Of a DNA stretch of 30,453 bases, positions 14,299-24,156 are shown piece by piece. Made by a program: the position numbers and the translations under genes. A model generated the notes under the pieces. That model did no database searches. It was not told the origin of the DNA and was given only the letters and a program-made list of their open reading frames with translations. Source of the DNA: Deinococcus sp. (GTDB lineage: Bacteria; Deinococcota; Deinococci; Deinococcales; Deinococcaceae); the NCBI RefSeq assembly GCF_018260405.1, contig NZ_JAGLBG010000025.1, positions 1-30,453 on the forward strand, written 5' to 3'. Positions within the stretch are counted from its first letter, which is position 1; each line of letters begins with the position of its first letter.

Positions 14299-15394
14299 CT
14301 ATTCGTCGTCTCCGGCTTCCTCAGCCACTCGTTTCCCAGCCATCCATTCCAGGCCGCCCCACATCAGTTCGTCGAGGTCGCCGTCGAGCACGTCGTCGGG
14401 GTTGTGCTTCATCAGACCCGAGCGGTGGTCTTTGATGTACTGCTTGTCCAGCACGTAGCTGCGAATTTGCGACCCCCACTCGATCTTCTTCTGCTCGCCA
14501 CGGGCCTTGGCTTCCTCGGCTTCACGCTTCTTGACTTCGATGTCGTAGAGGCGCTGTTTCAGGATTTGCAGGGCGATCTCATGGTTCTTGATCTGGCTGC
14601 GCGTGACCTGCGAGGCTACCGCGATGCCGGTCGGCAAGTGGGTCAGTCGCACGGCGGAGTCGGTGGTGTTCACGCCCTGCCCGCCCGCGCCCTGCGAACG
14701 AAAGACGTCGCGGCGCAGGTCGGAATCGGGAATGTGAATGTTGATTTCCTCGATAGGCACTTCCGGCACCACTTCGACCGAGGCGAAGGAGGTGTGGCGG
14801 CGGTTGTTGCTGTCGAAGGGCGACACGCGCACCAGCCGGTGAACGCCGTGCTCGGGGGCCATCATGCCGTAAGCCTTTTCGCCCCGGATGATGAATTCGG
14901 CGCTGGTGATCCCGGCCTGGTCGCCGTCTTGCTGGTCGATCAGTTCGACCTTGTAGCCCCGGCGCTCGGCCCAGCGCATAAACATGCGTTCGAGCATCCC
15001 GGCCCAGTCCTGCGACTCGGTGCCCCCCGCACCCGACTTCACGCGCACGATGGCGGCAGTGTCGGCGTGCTTCATAGTGAACAGCGTTTCGCGGTATAGG
15101 TCGTCCACGCGCTGGGCGAGGTTAGCCTGCTCCTCGGCCAGCATTTCCTTTTCTTCCTCGTCGGCCATTTCGAGCATCTCGGAGAGGCTCGCGGCGTTGG
15201 AGGTCAGGTCGTTGTATTCCTCGACGATGCGGCGCACGGTTCCAGCTTCCTGATTGACCTGCCGCGCCCGGCCCGAGTCGTTCCAGAGGTCTGGGTCGCT
15301 GAGTTCACGGTCGAGTTCGTTCAGGCGGCGGGTTTTGCCGGGAATGTCAAAGATACTCCCGGAGTGACGCCAATTGATCTAAAAGTTCTTGCAT
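14299..15394 (-). CDS. prfB: Peptide chain release factor 2, expressed by programmed +1 frameshift
   Basis: RF2 recognises UGA and UAA stops and triggers peptide release. The gene starts at ATG 15394 behind a strong ribosome site (AAGGAGGT). After 15 codons (MQELLDQLASLREYL) an in-frame TGA occurs at 15349-15347; skipping one base there (CTT-T-GAC) joins the frame that runs to 14299, giving about 364 residues, the normal RF2 length. The GGQ catalytic motif lies in SQGAGGQGVNTTDSAVRL and the SPF anticodon-like motif in VRVSPFDSNNRRHTSF. The single-frame ORF beginning at 15237 is only an internal part. A TATACT box at 15488-15483 is a possible -10. Frameshifting makes synthesis autoregulatory: low RF2 slows termination at the UGA and favours the shift. 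Confidence 0.95.
15346..15362 (-). other. RF2 programmed frameshift site
   Basis: On the minus strand: an internal Shine-Dalgarno-like CCGGGAG (15362-15356), a TAT codon, then CTTTGAC (15352-15346). This is the same order and spacing as the classical E. coli site, whose stimulator is AGGGGG-TAT-CTTTGAC. The TGA is followed by C, the poorest termination context. Confidence 0.93.
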
Positions 15395-15730
15395 GGGCGT
15401 ACCTCCTTCTAGGGCCACGCTCTCAATTTTCGCCGGGTCGCAGTTGCTCCGCGGCGGGAGTGCGGCTGGGTGCCAATTGCTCAGTATACGTGCTCCGGGC
15501 CAGGCGGCCCAGGTTTATACGGACTGCCGATTGAACCGGGCCGTTTTGGATTCGATCCGAGCGCCGGAAAGTAGGAAAATACGGACTCTGCTCAATGCGG
15601 CCCGCAGCTCTGCGAGTCCATGCCGCGAAATCCGTAGGACAGGTTCGGGGCTACAGGTTCAGAGTTACAGCTTCAGGGTTAAAGTCCGTCAGGCCCACGG
15701 GCAGGACTCGGTGTAAAATTCTTTACAGTC
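15395..15730. other. Intergenic region between prfB and a lipoprotein gene, with dispersed repeat
   Basis: These 336 bp separate divergent genes. They contain the prfB leader (15395-15480), TATACT (-10 candidate for prfB, minus, 15488-15483), one copy of the dispersed repeat (15517-15591, listed separately), and TAAAAT at 15714-15719, a likely -10 for the lipoprotein gene at 15731. No gene was seen. Confidence 0.6.
15517..15591 (+). repeat. Dispersed intergenic repeat, copy A
   Basis: The segment contains ATACGGACTGC, then AACCGGGCC (15534-15542), GGATTC-ga-TCCGAGC, a GGAAA/GAAAA block and a second ATACGGACT. The order AACCGGGCC, GGATTC, 2 nt, TCCGAGC, then ACGG is shared with 21916-21980. 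It resembles the short palindromic repeats known to be scattered in Deinococcus genomes; assignment to a named family needs comparison. Confidence 0.6.
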
Positions 15731-16444
15731 ATGAAGTTCTCTCGCCTGTTGCTCTGTCCGCTGCTGCTTTGTGGCCTGACCGCCTGCGGTGGCGGCAGTC
15801 CCGGTACAGCAGCCGCCGGTGTAGCCAGTTCCGGTGTCGAGGGCGCGGTGCTCTATCCGCCCAGCACAGGCACCGTGACCCTCGAGTTTGATATGGGCGC
15901 TCAGCAGCTCCGGCCCCTGGTTCACTTTCCAGTTGATCGGCGCGGGCTCTATACGATTACGCTGCCCGTCCCGCCACAGCTTTCGGCAGGCGGTCAGGCG
16001 GAAGTGCTTCCTCTGCTGCCCGCCCTTGACCTGCTGGGCTTCAGCCGCAGCCAGTGCCCCGGCGGCCTGAAGCTGAGCGACTCAGCGGCACGGTTCGCCG
16101 TCGTGAGCAGCGCCTATTTCGTGCCGACGGGCGCGGCTACTGCGGCTACGCTGCGACTGGCCGGACAGGCGATGGCCGGGCAGAACACGCAGACTATTAA
16201 CCTCTGGCGCCAGTACGCCTACGCCGACCGCACGGTTCACCTCAGCGGCACCCAGACCTGCACTCTGAGCCGCAGTGACAGCAGCAGCCAGAGCGCCCAG
16301 ATAGACGTGGATTACCAGTTGCGACAGGGCTGGAATGTTCTGGTCATTCAGACTGTGCAAGACGGAACTGCCCCCCTGACTGGCCGCGCCACCGTCGCCA
16401 GTGGCCTCAGCGGCGTGCAGTGGCATTACGTTCCACCGTCCTAA
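15731..16444 (+). CDS. Putative lipoprotein of unknown function
   Basis: The 237-residue product has a short signal peptide and a lipobox LTAC with Cys19 (MKFSRLLLCPLLLCGLTAC), so it should be lipid-anchored outside the inner membrane. The mature part is rich in Gly, Ala, Ser and Thr with alternating beta-strand character (TVTLEFDMGAQQLRPLVHF, GLYTITLPVPPQL) and two further cysteines (about residues 102 and 177). No domain is recognised. TAAAAT at 15714-15719 is 11 nt before the ATG and there is no Shine-Dalgarno, so the leader is at most a few bases. It stands alone, divergent from prfB and ahead of lepA, and has no obvious functional link to either. Confidence 0.75.
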   Translation: MKFSRLLLCPLLLCGLTACGGGSPGTAAAGVASSGVEGAVLYPPSTGTVTLEFDMGAQQLRPLVHFPVDRRGLYTITLPVPPQLSAGGQAEVLPLLPALDLLGFSRSQCPGGLKLSDSAARFAVVSSAYFVPTGAATAATLRLAGQAMAGQNTQTINLWRQYAYADRTVHLSGTQTCTLSRSDSSSQSAQIDVDYQLRQGWNVLVIQTVQDGTAPLTGRATVASGLSGVQWHYVPPS

Positions 16445-16490
16445 GCCGCTGCCCCCGGCTGCTCATCCCTGAAGCGCAGTGATCCGGTTG

Positions 16491-16516
16491 CCCCGGAAGT
16501 CTTCCCCGGAAGTCTT
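16491..16516 (+). repeat. 13-bp perfect tandem duplication
   Basis: CCCCGGAAGTCTT occurs twice head to tail (16491-16503, 16504-16516) in the gap between the lipoprotein and lepA. It looks like a recent slippage duplication. Confidence 0.85.
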
Positions 16517-16703
16517 GCAGGGGGGCTAGCTGGTCGCCCTGATGGTGACGGCTGGGCCGCCCGCGCAGTTCCCCGTTTCAGGCCGATCACTGGCAAAGCT
16601 ACGCGGCACAGCAAGCCTGAGCGCTTCAGGGCTGCGGCGGAATGCGGAATCTTTATTACCGAAACACCACTATCGTTCACCGCTCTCCGGTAGACTGCTC
16701 TGT

Positions 16704-18509
<1,806 letters not shown>

Positions 18510-18549
18510 CACGGGTTTCGCGGTAAGGCGGTGCCTTTGTGGGCCAATC

Positions 18550-18568
18550 GGCCCCTGATAAAGGGGCC
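18550..18568. terminator. Possible lepA terminator hairpin
   Basis: GGCCCCT (18550-18556), GATAA loop, AGGGGCC (18562-18568): a perfect 7-bp GC-rich stem 40 nt after lepA and before the convergent gene's end. There is no T run, so its strength is doubtful. Just before it, the 17 bases at 18511-18527 are repeated exactly at 21964-21980. Confidence 0.45.
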
Positions 18569-18609
18569 TGGTCGCTGTATTGGGCAAAATTGAGCGCAGT
18601 GCGTATGTT

Positions 18610-19731
18610 TCAGCGGTAGAGATCGCGGTAGTAAGGCGATTTCGGGTCAGCTTCAGCTCGCAGCTGCGCGTAAGGAATGGTTACGTCAAAGGTGCGGACG
18701 CTCCGGTTAAACTCGGGGTAGTTGTCGTTATAAATCGCCAGGCCGTGGCGGGTCAGCATCGTCTGCAGACCATCGGTTCCTTCAAAATCGGGCTTGTATT
18801 TGCGCGAATAGAGCTGAAGCAGGCGCTCGGGCGTCAGGCGCGGCCACAGATCACTAGGCTGGAACTTTTTGCCAGTCTGCTTGTCTACCGTGTAGGGCGT
18901 GAACATCGAAAAGGGATGCGCCCCGCCGCAGTAACCCTCGCCGCCTTCGATCAGACTCAGCAGGTGAGGCGTCTGAAATTGGGGCGCGGCCTGAAAGTCG
19001 AAATAAAACTCATCCTCCATGCCCAGCATCTGAGAGCGGCAGTCCAGCACATCGGCCGCGTACTTCAGTTGCCGATCTTGCAAAAAGGCATTCAGCGCAG
19101 CTGAAGCGTAAGCCGGACGTGGAAAGATGAGGCCCGAATAGGGCTCTTTCAGGCCGCCCGGCACCTTTTGCCACGGGCGGTTGAGCTTTAGGAAGGTCAG
19201 CGGGCTGTCGCGGCGCAGCTGAGCTACCCCCGCCGAGGCTGCAAGGCGCAGCGGGACGCCCGCCACATTCAGCGGAGCGAGGCTGACCGCAAGTTTCTTT
19301 CTGGCGTCGGGGGTCGTCCAATCGCCCTGAAGTCCCGCGCCCGCTTGACCGGCACCACTGCGGCCCAGTCTAAAGCAACCGGTAGCGAACTCACGGTTCG
19401 CCGCACGGTTGTAGGCCGACTCCTGCAAGATCAGCCGCTCGCCGTCGTGAAACGCAGTCAGGGGCAGATCCACGCCGTATGAACGGTAGAAATAGGCAGT
19501 CTGATCGGAAACACCGCGCTTGATCTGCAAGGTCACGGGCAACTTACCGATCGCGCCACTGTACACGCCGTCTTTGACCCACGCCGGATAGCCCTTTTCG
19601 CCGCCGCACGCCTGCAAGTTCTGCGCTCCGGCCAGCCCGGACAGGAATAGACCAGAGACCGTGTAAGCCACCAGTTTTAGTATCTGTCCGGAAAGTAGTG
19701 CTTGAAAATAGCCTTTCTTTGTTGATGACAT
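18610..19731 (-). CDS. Secreted protein with a DUF3298-like C-terminal domain
   Basis: This is an exported protein of unknown function. The 373 residues begin with a long Sec signal (about 1-36, hydrophobic VAYTVSGLFLSGLAGA, cleavage after AGA). Residues about 240-350 show the DUF3298/RsiV-type pattern: a strand pair, then YCGGAHPF (267-274), the VDKQTGK turn (282-288) and SDLWPRLTPERLLQLY, as in anti-sigma factor RsiV and deacetylase-associated domains that share the GGAHP...TGK...L signature. Cysteines at 42, 119, 231 and 268 could form disulfides. I chose the ATG at 19731, with AGGAAG upstream; the open frame continues to 19971 but the extra 80 residues have no signal and cross repeats. 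It follows gltA after a terminator, so it is probably separate. Confidence 0.7.
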   Translation of the reverse strand: MSSTKKGYFQALLSGQILKLVAYTVSGLFLSGLAGAQNLQACGGEKGYPAWVKDGVYSGAIGKLPVTLQIKRGVSDQTAYFYRSYGVDLPLTAFHDGERLILQESAYNRAANREFATGCFRLGRSGAGQAGAGLQGDWTTPDARKKLAVSLAPLNVAGVPLRLAASAGVAQLRRDSPLTFLKLNRPWQKVPGGLKEPYSGLIFPRPAYASAALNAFLQDRQLKYAADVLDCRSQMLGMEDEFYFDFQAAPQFQTPHLLSLIEGGEGYCGGAHPFSMFTPYTVDKQTGKKFQPSDLWPRLTPERLLQLYSRKYKPDFEGTDGLQTMLTRHGLAIYNDNYPEFNRSVRTFDVTIPYAQLRAEADPKSPYYRDLYR

Positions 19732-20049
19732 GGTGTTCTTCCTCTCCCCTTGCGGGCTGAGTAGTGCCGAAATGTCTCTCATGATTGAGACACAGTGCAG
19801 TTCCGGCAACTGTGATCCCTTCACCCTTGCAGGGGCCTTAGTACAGCTCGCACCGCAAGAGGCTGAGTAGAAAATAATACGGACTGCCTTTCCCGGCGCC
19901 GTGAAATCCGAACTACCCATGACTTTCCGTAGCGTCTCTTGGCCCGTGCATAAGGCCAGGATAACGGACACGGGTGAGAGCGCAACTGCCTAAAATCAAA
20001 AAAGAAAAGCCAGAGCCTTACGCCCTGGCCTCCCCTGGCCAGCTCAGGC
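19732..20049. other. Intergenic region between gltA and the DUF3298-like gene
   Basis: The 318 bp contain the gltA terminator (listed separately), an ATACGGACTGC motif at 19877-19887 shared with 15517-15527 and, inverted, 30334-30344, and an inverted repeat TGTCTC-N8-GAGACA (19773-19792) about 40-60 bp before the DUF3298-like ATG that could be an operator. A weak TTGCCG-N17-AATCAT pair overlaps that repeat on the minus strand. No gene was seen. Confidence 0.5.
19998..20029 (-). terminator. Rho-independent terminator of citrate synthase
   Basis: On the minus strand, arms GCCAGGGC (20029-20022) and GCTCTGGC (20016-20009) with a 5-nt loop (one G-U pair) are followed by TTTTCTTTTTT. It lies 21 nt after the gltA stop. 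Confidence 0.88.
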
Positions 20050-21183
<1,134 letters not shown>

Positions 21184-21355
21184 GTTGTCTCAGGATACAC
21201 CCCCACCCGGAAATGACTGGAAGCTGATGGACAGAAGTCCCCTTATCGGTGACATCACCGCTGCGCCTGTAGACCGGCTACTGCGGCCCGCACTTGCAGA
21301 CCAACCCCCCCTAGACAGCCTGCCGCCACGCCGTGCGCCGTACAATGCCTGCCTG

Positions 21356-21898
21356 ATGGCTGTGACTCTGGCGCTGGATACGGCAACCCCTTTTCTGACC
21401 CTGGCCCTTGCCTGGAATGCAGGCCAGCTGGAACACAGCCGCGAGGTGGGCCGCGCCCACGCCGAACTGCTGCCCGACGCCGTCCGCGCCCTGTTTGCCG
21501 AGGCCGGGCTACCCTTCAGCGCCGACCATATCGTCATCGGCACTGGGCCCGGCTCGTATACCGGGGTCCGGGTCGGGGCCAGTTACGCCCTCGGCCTGGG
21601 CCGCGTCTGGAATGCCCCGGTGAGCGGGGTCAGTACCCTGGAGGGCCTGGTGCGGGGGTCGGGGCGGCAAGCCGTTAGCCAGGACGCCCGCAAAGGCAAC
21701 CACTACAGCGCGGTTTATGACGTGCAGGGCGGCACCGTCACTGCAACCATCCAGCCGGTCGGCAAACGCAGCGCCGAGGAACTCGTGACGCTGGCCACGG
21801 GGCTGCCGCATTACCAGGACACGGCTCCCAGCGGACTGGCGCTCCTTCGGGCGGGGCTGGCACACGGGCAGACCGACTGGCAACTGGCTTACCTGTAA
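21356..21898 (+). CDS. tsaB: tRNA threonylcarbamoyladenosine biosynthesis protein TsaB
   Basis: TsaB is the scaffold partner of TsaD and TsaE in making the t6A37 modification of ANN-decoding tRNAs. The 180 residues begin MAVTLALDTATPFLTLALAW, the usual ASKHA-fold first strand, and contain GRAHAELLPDAV (33-44) and GTGPGSYTGVRVG (62-74), the family hallmark. It is shorter than E. coli TsaB (about 230), mainly at the C-terminus, as in several bacteria. The ATG was chosen by family N-terminus; TACAAT at 21341-21346 is 9 nt upstream and there is no ribosome site. The open frame extends back to 21119 but that part overlaps the divergent gltA and is not conserved-looking. Confidence 0.9.
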   Translation: MAVTLALDTATPFLTLALAWNAGQLEHSREVGRAHAELLPDAVRALFAEAGLPFSADHIVIGTGPGSYTGVRVGASYALGLGRVWNAPVSGVSTLEGLVRGSGRQAVSQDARKGNHYSAVYDVQGGTVTATIQPVGKRSAEELVTLATGLPHYQDTAPSGLALLRAGLAHGQTDWQLAYL

Positions 21899-21915
21899 GT
21901 ACGAAGTGCCAAGTA

Positions 21916-21980
21916 AACCGGGCCTCTCGGATTCACTCCGAGCAGATACCAGTGGGAAAAGATACGGGTTTCGCGGTAAG
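21916..21980 (+). repeat. Dispersed intergenic repeat, copy B
   Basis: AACCGGGCC (21916-21924), CTCGGA-ttcac-TCCGAG (a perfect 6-bp inverted repeat, 21926-21942), GGGAAAAGATACGGG, then 17 bases (21964-21980, ending CGCGGTAAG) identical to 18511-18527. GATACG at 21961 can pair with CGTATC further down (about 22002-22007), so the element can fold. It shares its motif order with copy A at 15517-15591. Confidence 0.6.
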
Positions 21981-22060
21981 AAGCTCCCGGTTACAGTTGC
22001 GCGTATCCGGGGGAAGGCGCCAGATGTGCTGGGCTTTAGCGGAGTTCCTATAGGCCCATA

Positions 22061-22092
22061 ACAAAACCGCCCTCCCGATTTGGGAAGGCGGT
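22061..22092 (-). terminator. Rho-independent terminator of rplS
   Basis: On the minus strand ACCGCCTTCCC (22092-22082), 5-nt loop, GGGAGGGCGGT (22076-22066; one mismatch-like G-U pair) then TTTTGT. It is a strong 11-bp stem 30 nt after the rplS stop. Confidence 0.88.
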
Positions 22093-22121
22093 CTGGGAAG
22101 ACGGCAGGAGCAGAAAAAAGC

Positions 22122-22682
22122 TTATTCGCCCTGGGTTTCGGGAGCAGCTTCGGTCTGGGCACTCTCGGCAGCGGCGGCCTGAGCAGCGGCCTCGGCCTCG
22201 GCCGCCTGCTTGGCAGCCGCTTCATCGGCGGCCTTCTTCTCGTCAGCCGCTTTCTTGGCAACGGCGGCTTCGGCCTTGGTCACTTTGGCGGCTTCGGCGT
22301 CTTTCATTACGCGGCTGCGGTCAGACTTGATCCGGGCAGCCTTACCACGCAGGTCGCGCAGGTAGTACAGCTTGGCGCGGCGCACCTTACCGCGCTCCAG
22401 CACCGTCACGTTAGCCACCAGCGGACTGCTAAAGGGGAACACACGCTCGACGCCTTCACCGAAGGAAATCTTGCGGACGGTAAAGCTCTTGCGGCTGCCC
22501 GTACCGTTAATGGCGATAACCACGCCTTCAAACGCCTGGTTGCGAGTCCGGTTACCTTCGACCACCTTGGTTTCGACCCGGATGGTGTCGCCCGGACGGA
22601 ACTCGGGGATGCCTTGTCTGATATGAGACTGTTCGACGGCGCGCAGGATGGCACCACGGTTGACTTTAATGACGCTTTGCAT
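22122..22682 (-). CDS. rplS: 50S ribosomal protein L19 with long C-terminal extension
   Basis: L19 lies at the 30S-50S interface near the decoding centre. Residues 1-125 are the canonical protein: IPEFRPGDTIRVETKVVEGN (25-44), RTRNQAFEGVVIAINGTGS, SFTVRKISFGEGVERVFP, and RRAKLYYLRDLRGKAARI (101-118). Residues about 128-186 are a low-complexity tail of Ala, Glu, Lys and Gln (AAKKAADEKKAADEAAAK pattern), probably a charged helix; E. coli L19 is about 115 residues and has none. The ATG at 22682 has AAAGGAG 6-7 nt upstream; an upstream in-frame codon at 22709 lies before that site and is rejected. It is a single-gene unit with its own promoter, a leader of about 127 nt and a strong terminator. 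Confidence 0.97.
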   Translation of the reverse strand: MQSVIKVNRGAILRAVEQSHIRQGIPEFRPGDTIRVETKVVEGNRTRNQAFEGVVIAINGTGSRKSFTVRKISFGEGVERVFPFSSPLVANVTVLERGKVRRAKLYYLRDLRGKAARIKSDRSRVMKDAEAAKVTKAEAAVAKKAADEKKAADEAAAKQAAEAEAAAQAAAAESAQTEAAPETQGE

Positions 22683-22816
22683 AACTTGCTCCTTTGGGCA
22701 GCGGACCACCCCAGACCTCGGCTTTGGCCGGGAGAGGCGTTCTTACTCCGATTACGATTTCTGCCTGCCGACCGGTTTCAGGACACAGTCATCCGGCAGT
22801 AAATCAAACCGGGAAA

Positions 22817-22846
22817 GTATAGCCGAATCTGCTTCTCAGAAGCAAG
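22817..22846 (-). promoter_or_regulatory. Promoter of rplS
   Basis: On the minus strand TTGCTT (22846-22841), 18 nt, TATACT (22822-22817). The predicted start near 22810 leaves an untranslated leader of about 127 nt before the rplS ATG. The leader contains a possible stem CTGCCG / CGGCAG with an internal GGA/TCC pair (around 22767-22801), which could be regulatory. Confidence 0.65.
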
Positions 22847-22953
22847 TGGCCCGCCGCCCTTGCTGCTGCCCCGAGCGCCCCACTGTCCCACTGCCCCGCC
22901 GGAGCCACTACACACCTCACGCCCCTCAGAAACCGGCCCGGAACAATGAACCC

Positions 22954-23757
22954 ATGCGCCCGGTTCACCTGTTGCTTGCCCTTACGCTCGCGCCTTCGCT
23001 AGGTGCCTGTGCACCCACGCGGACTGCGGCTTCCATTCCCCACCACTCGGCCCAGGCTGCGGGAGGCCAGACTTCAGGAGGCCGGAGTTCAGCTGCCCAA
23101 ACTTCAGCTGGCCAGAGAATGAAGGCCGCCTTCAGCGAACAAGGCGTGGCCTGGGTCGCAGATGGCCGGGCCTGCGTAGCGCGTAAACCCGACTATGCCC
23201 CGTTTTGCCCGCGTCTGGGCCGGGCCTCGGACGTGGCGTGGAATGGCGGCGACGCCTGGGCGGCCCTGCCGGGCGTGGGGCTGGTCATCACCCTCGACCG
23301 GGCGGCCCAGAGTGTCTATGCTGGGGCTGTTGTGGCCCTGAGTGCCCGGCACATTTACCGTGAGGACGGCAGCGCCCTGACCTACAGCGGTAGTCCAGCA
23401 GGCCAGATCGCGGGAACACCCACACGCGTGACCACGGGCGGCGACGGACAGGATTACGTGGTTCTGAACGGGGAACTGCGGCGTTTCAGCGATAACGCCC
23501 TGATTGACCCGGCTCCCCTACCGCACCTGCTCCCCACCAGCCTGGGCGTGCAGGGCGTCGGCGTGCCCACCGTGGTAACGGATAACGGCACCTACCGCCT
23601 CTCGGGTGCATATCTGGAGCGCCTGGACAACGGAGGGGCCGTGATCGCCAGGGTAGCCGACGACGCCCTGGAAGTCGGCGCGGTGGGTCAGGATATTCTG
23701 ACCGTCAGTGCACTGGGAAAGCTCCGACACTTTTCGGGCAGCCTTCAGGAGTTCTAA
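22954..23757 (+). CDS. Putative lipoprotein of unknown function
   Basis: The 267 residues start with a signal peptide and lipobox LGAC, Cys19 (MRPVHLLLALTLAPSLGAC). Then comes a short Gly/Ser/Gln-rich repeat (AGGQTSGGRSSAAQTSAGQ, about 36-54) and a region of repeating beta-type units (AWVADGRACVARK, AWNGGDAWAALPGVGLVITLD, YVVLNGELRRFSDN, VVTDNGTYRLSGAYLERLDN), which reads like a small beta-propeller although no named family is recognised. The start is placed at the signal peptide; AACAAT ends 6 nt before this ATG and there is no ribosome site, so it may be leaderless. The open frame upstream overlaps rplS and its leader and is not coding. The pil operon lies 400 nt downstream. Confidence 0.72.
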   Translation: MRPVHLLLALTLAPSLGACAPTRTAASIPHHSAQAAGGQTSGGRSSAAQTSAGQRMKAAFSEQGVAWVADGRACVARKPDYAPFCPRLGRASDVAWNGGDAWAALPGVGLVITLDRAAQSVYAGAVVALSARHIYREDGSALTYSGSPAGQIAGTPTRVTTGGDGQDYVVLNGELRRFSDNALIDPAPLPHLLPTSLGVQGVGVPTVVTDNGTYRLSGAYLERLDNGGAVIARVADDALEVGAVGQDILTVSALGKLRHFSGSLQEF

Positions 23758-24156
23758 GGAGCAAGCACACACGGCGCAGCCTGTAGCCAAGTCAAAAATA
23801 AGCGGCCAAGATGAGAATGTTTAATAACATTTAATCTCTGGGGGCACTGGTCTGTGGTGATCTCCATGTAGGCTAACAGAAGCCGCTACCACGCACGCTG
23901 AAGTGACCACACGCTCAGCTATAAGATTCAGACAGGACATTTTCTGCCAGAGCAATGGCCCTTTCGCCGCTCTGAGGCCCCCATATGGGTGTCAGAGTTC
24001 CGTAAGCTGCGGTATGGTTCCATAAGGTCTGACATGTGTTCTCGTCACTTTTGCTTACTTACTGTGCTTACAGGTGGATATGGCCCTGCTCCGTCCATGC
24101 TTGCCACTGCTGCACAGATGAGTGAATGCTAAAATCTGCTTGATTCTGGAGGGAGC
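23758..24156. other. Regulatory-looking region upstream of the pil operon
   Basis: This 399-bp gap, AT-richer than its neighbours, has no convincing gene. It contains a perfect palindrome AATGTT-TAAT-AACATT (23816-23831), a CCATATGG palindrome (23981-23988), a long-range inverted repeat TGTCAGA (23990-23996) / TCTGACA (24028-24034), TAAAAT at 24130-24135 as the probable -10 box of pilM, and GGAGGGAG before the pilM ATG. The spacing suggests a leader or operator region controlling pilus genes. Confidence 0.55.

Noticed and set aside
14299..15237. prfB as a frameshifted pseudogene starting at 15237
   Set aside because: The upstream frame, slippery site, internal SD and normal total length show programmed frameshifting, not decay.
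23811..23836. Radiation/desiccation response motif (DdrO site) in the pil upstream region
   Set aside because: The palindrome has ATGT and ACAT half-sites, but they are 6 nt apart and not 5, and the outer bases do not fit the 17-bp RDRM; it is reported only as an inverted repeat.
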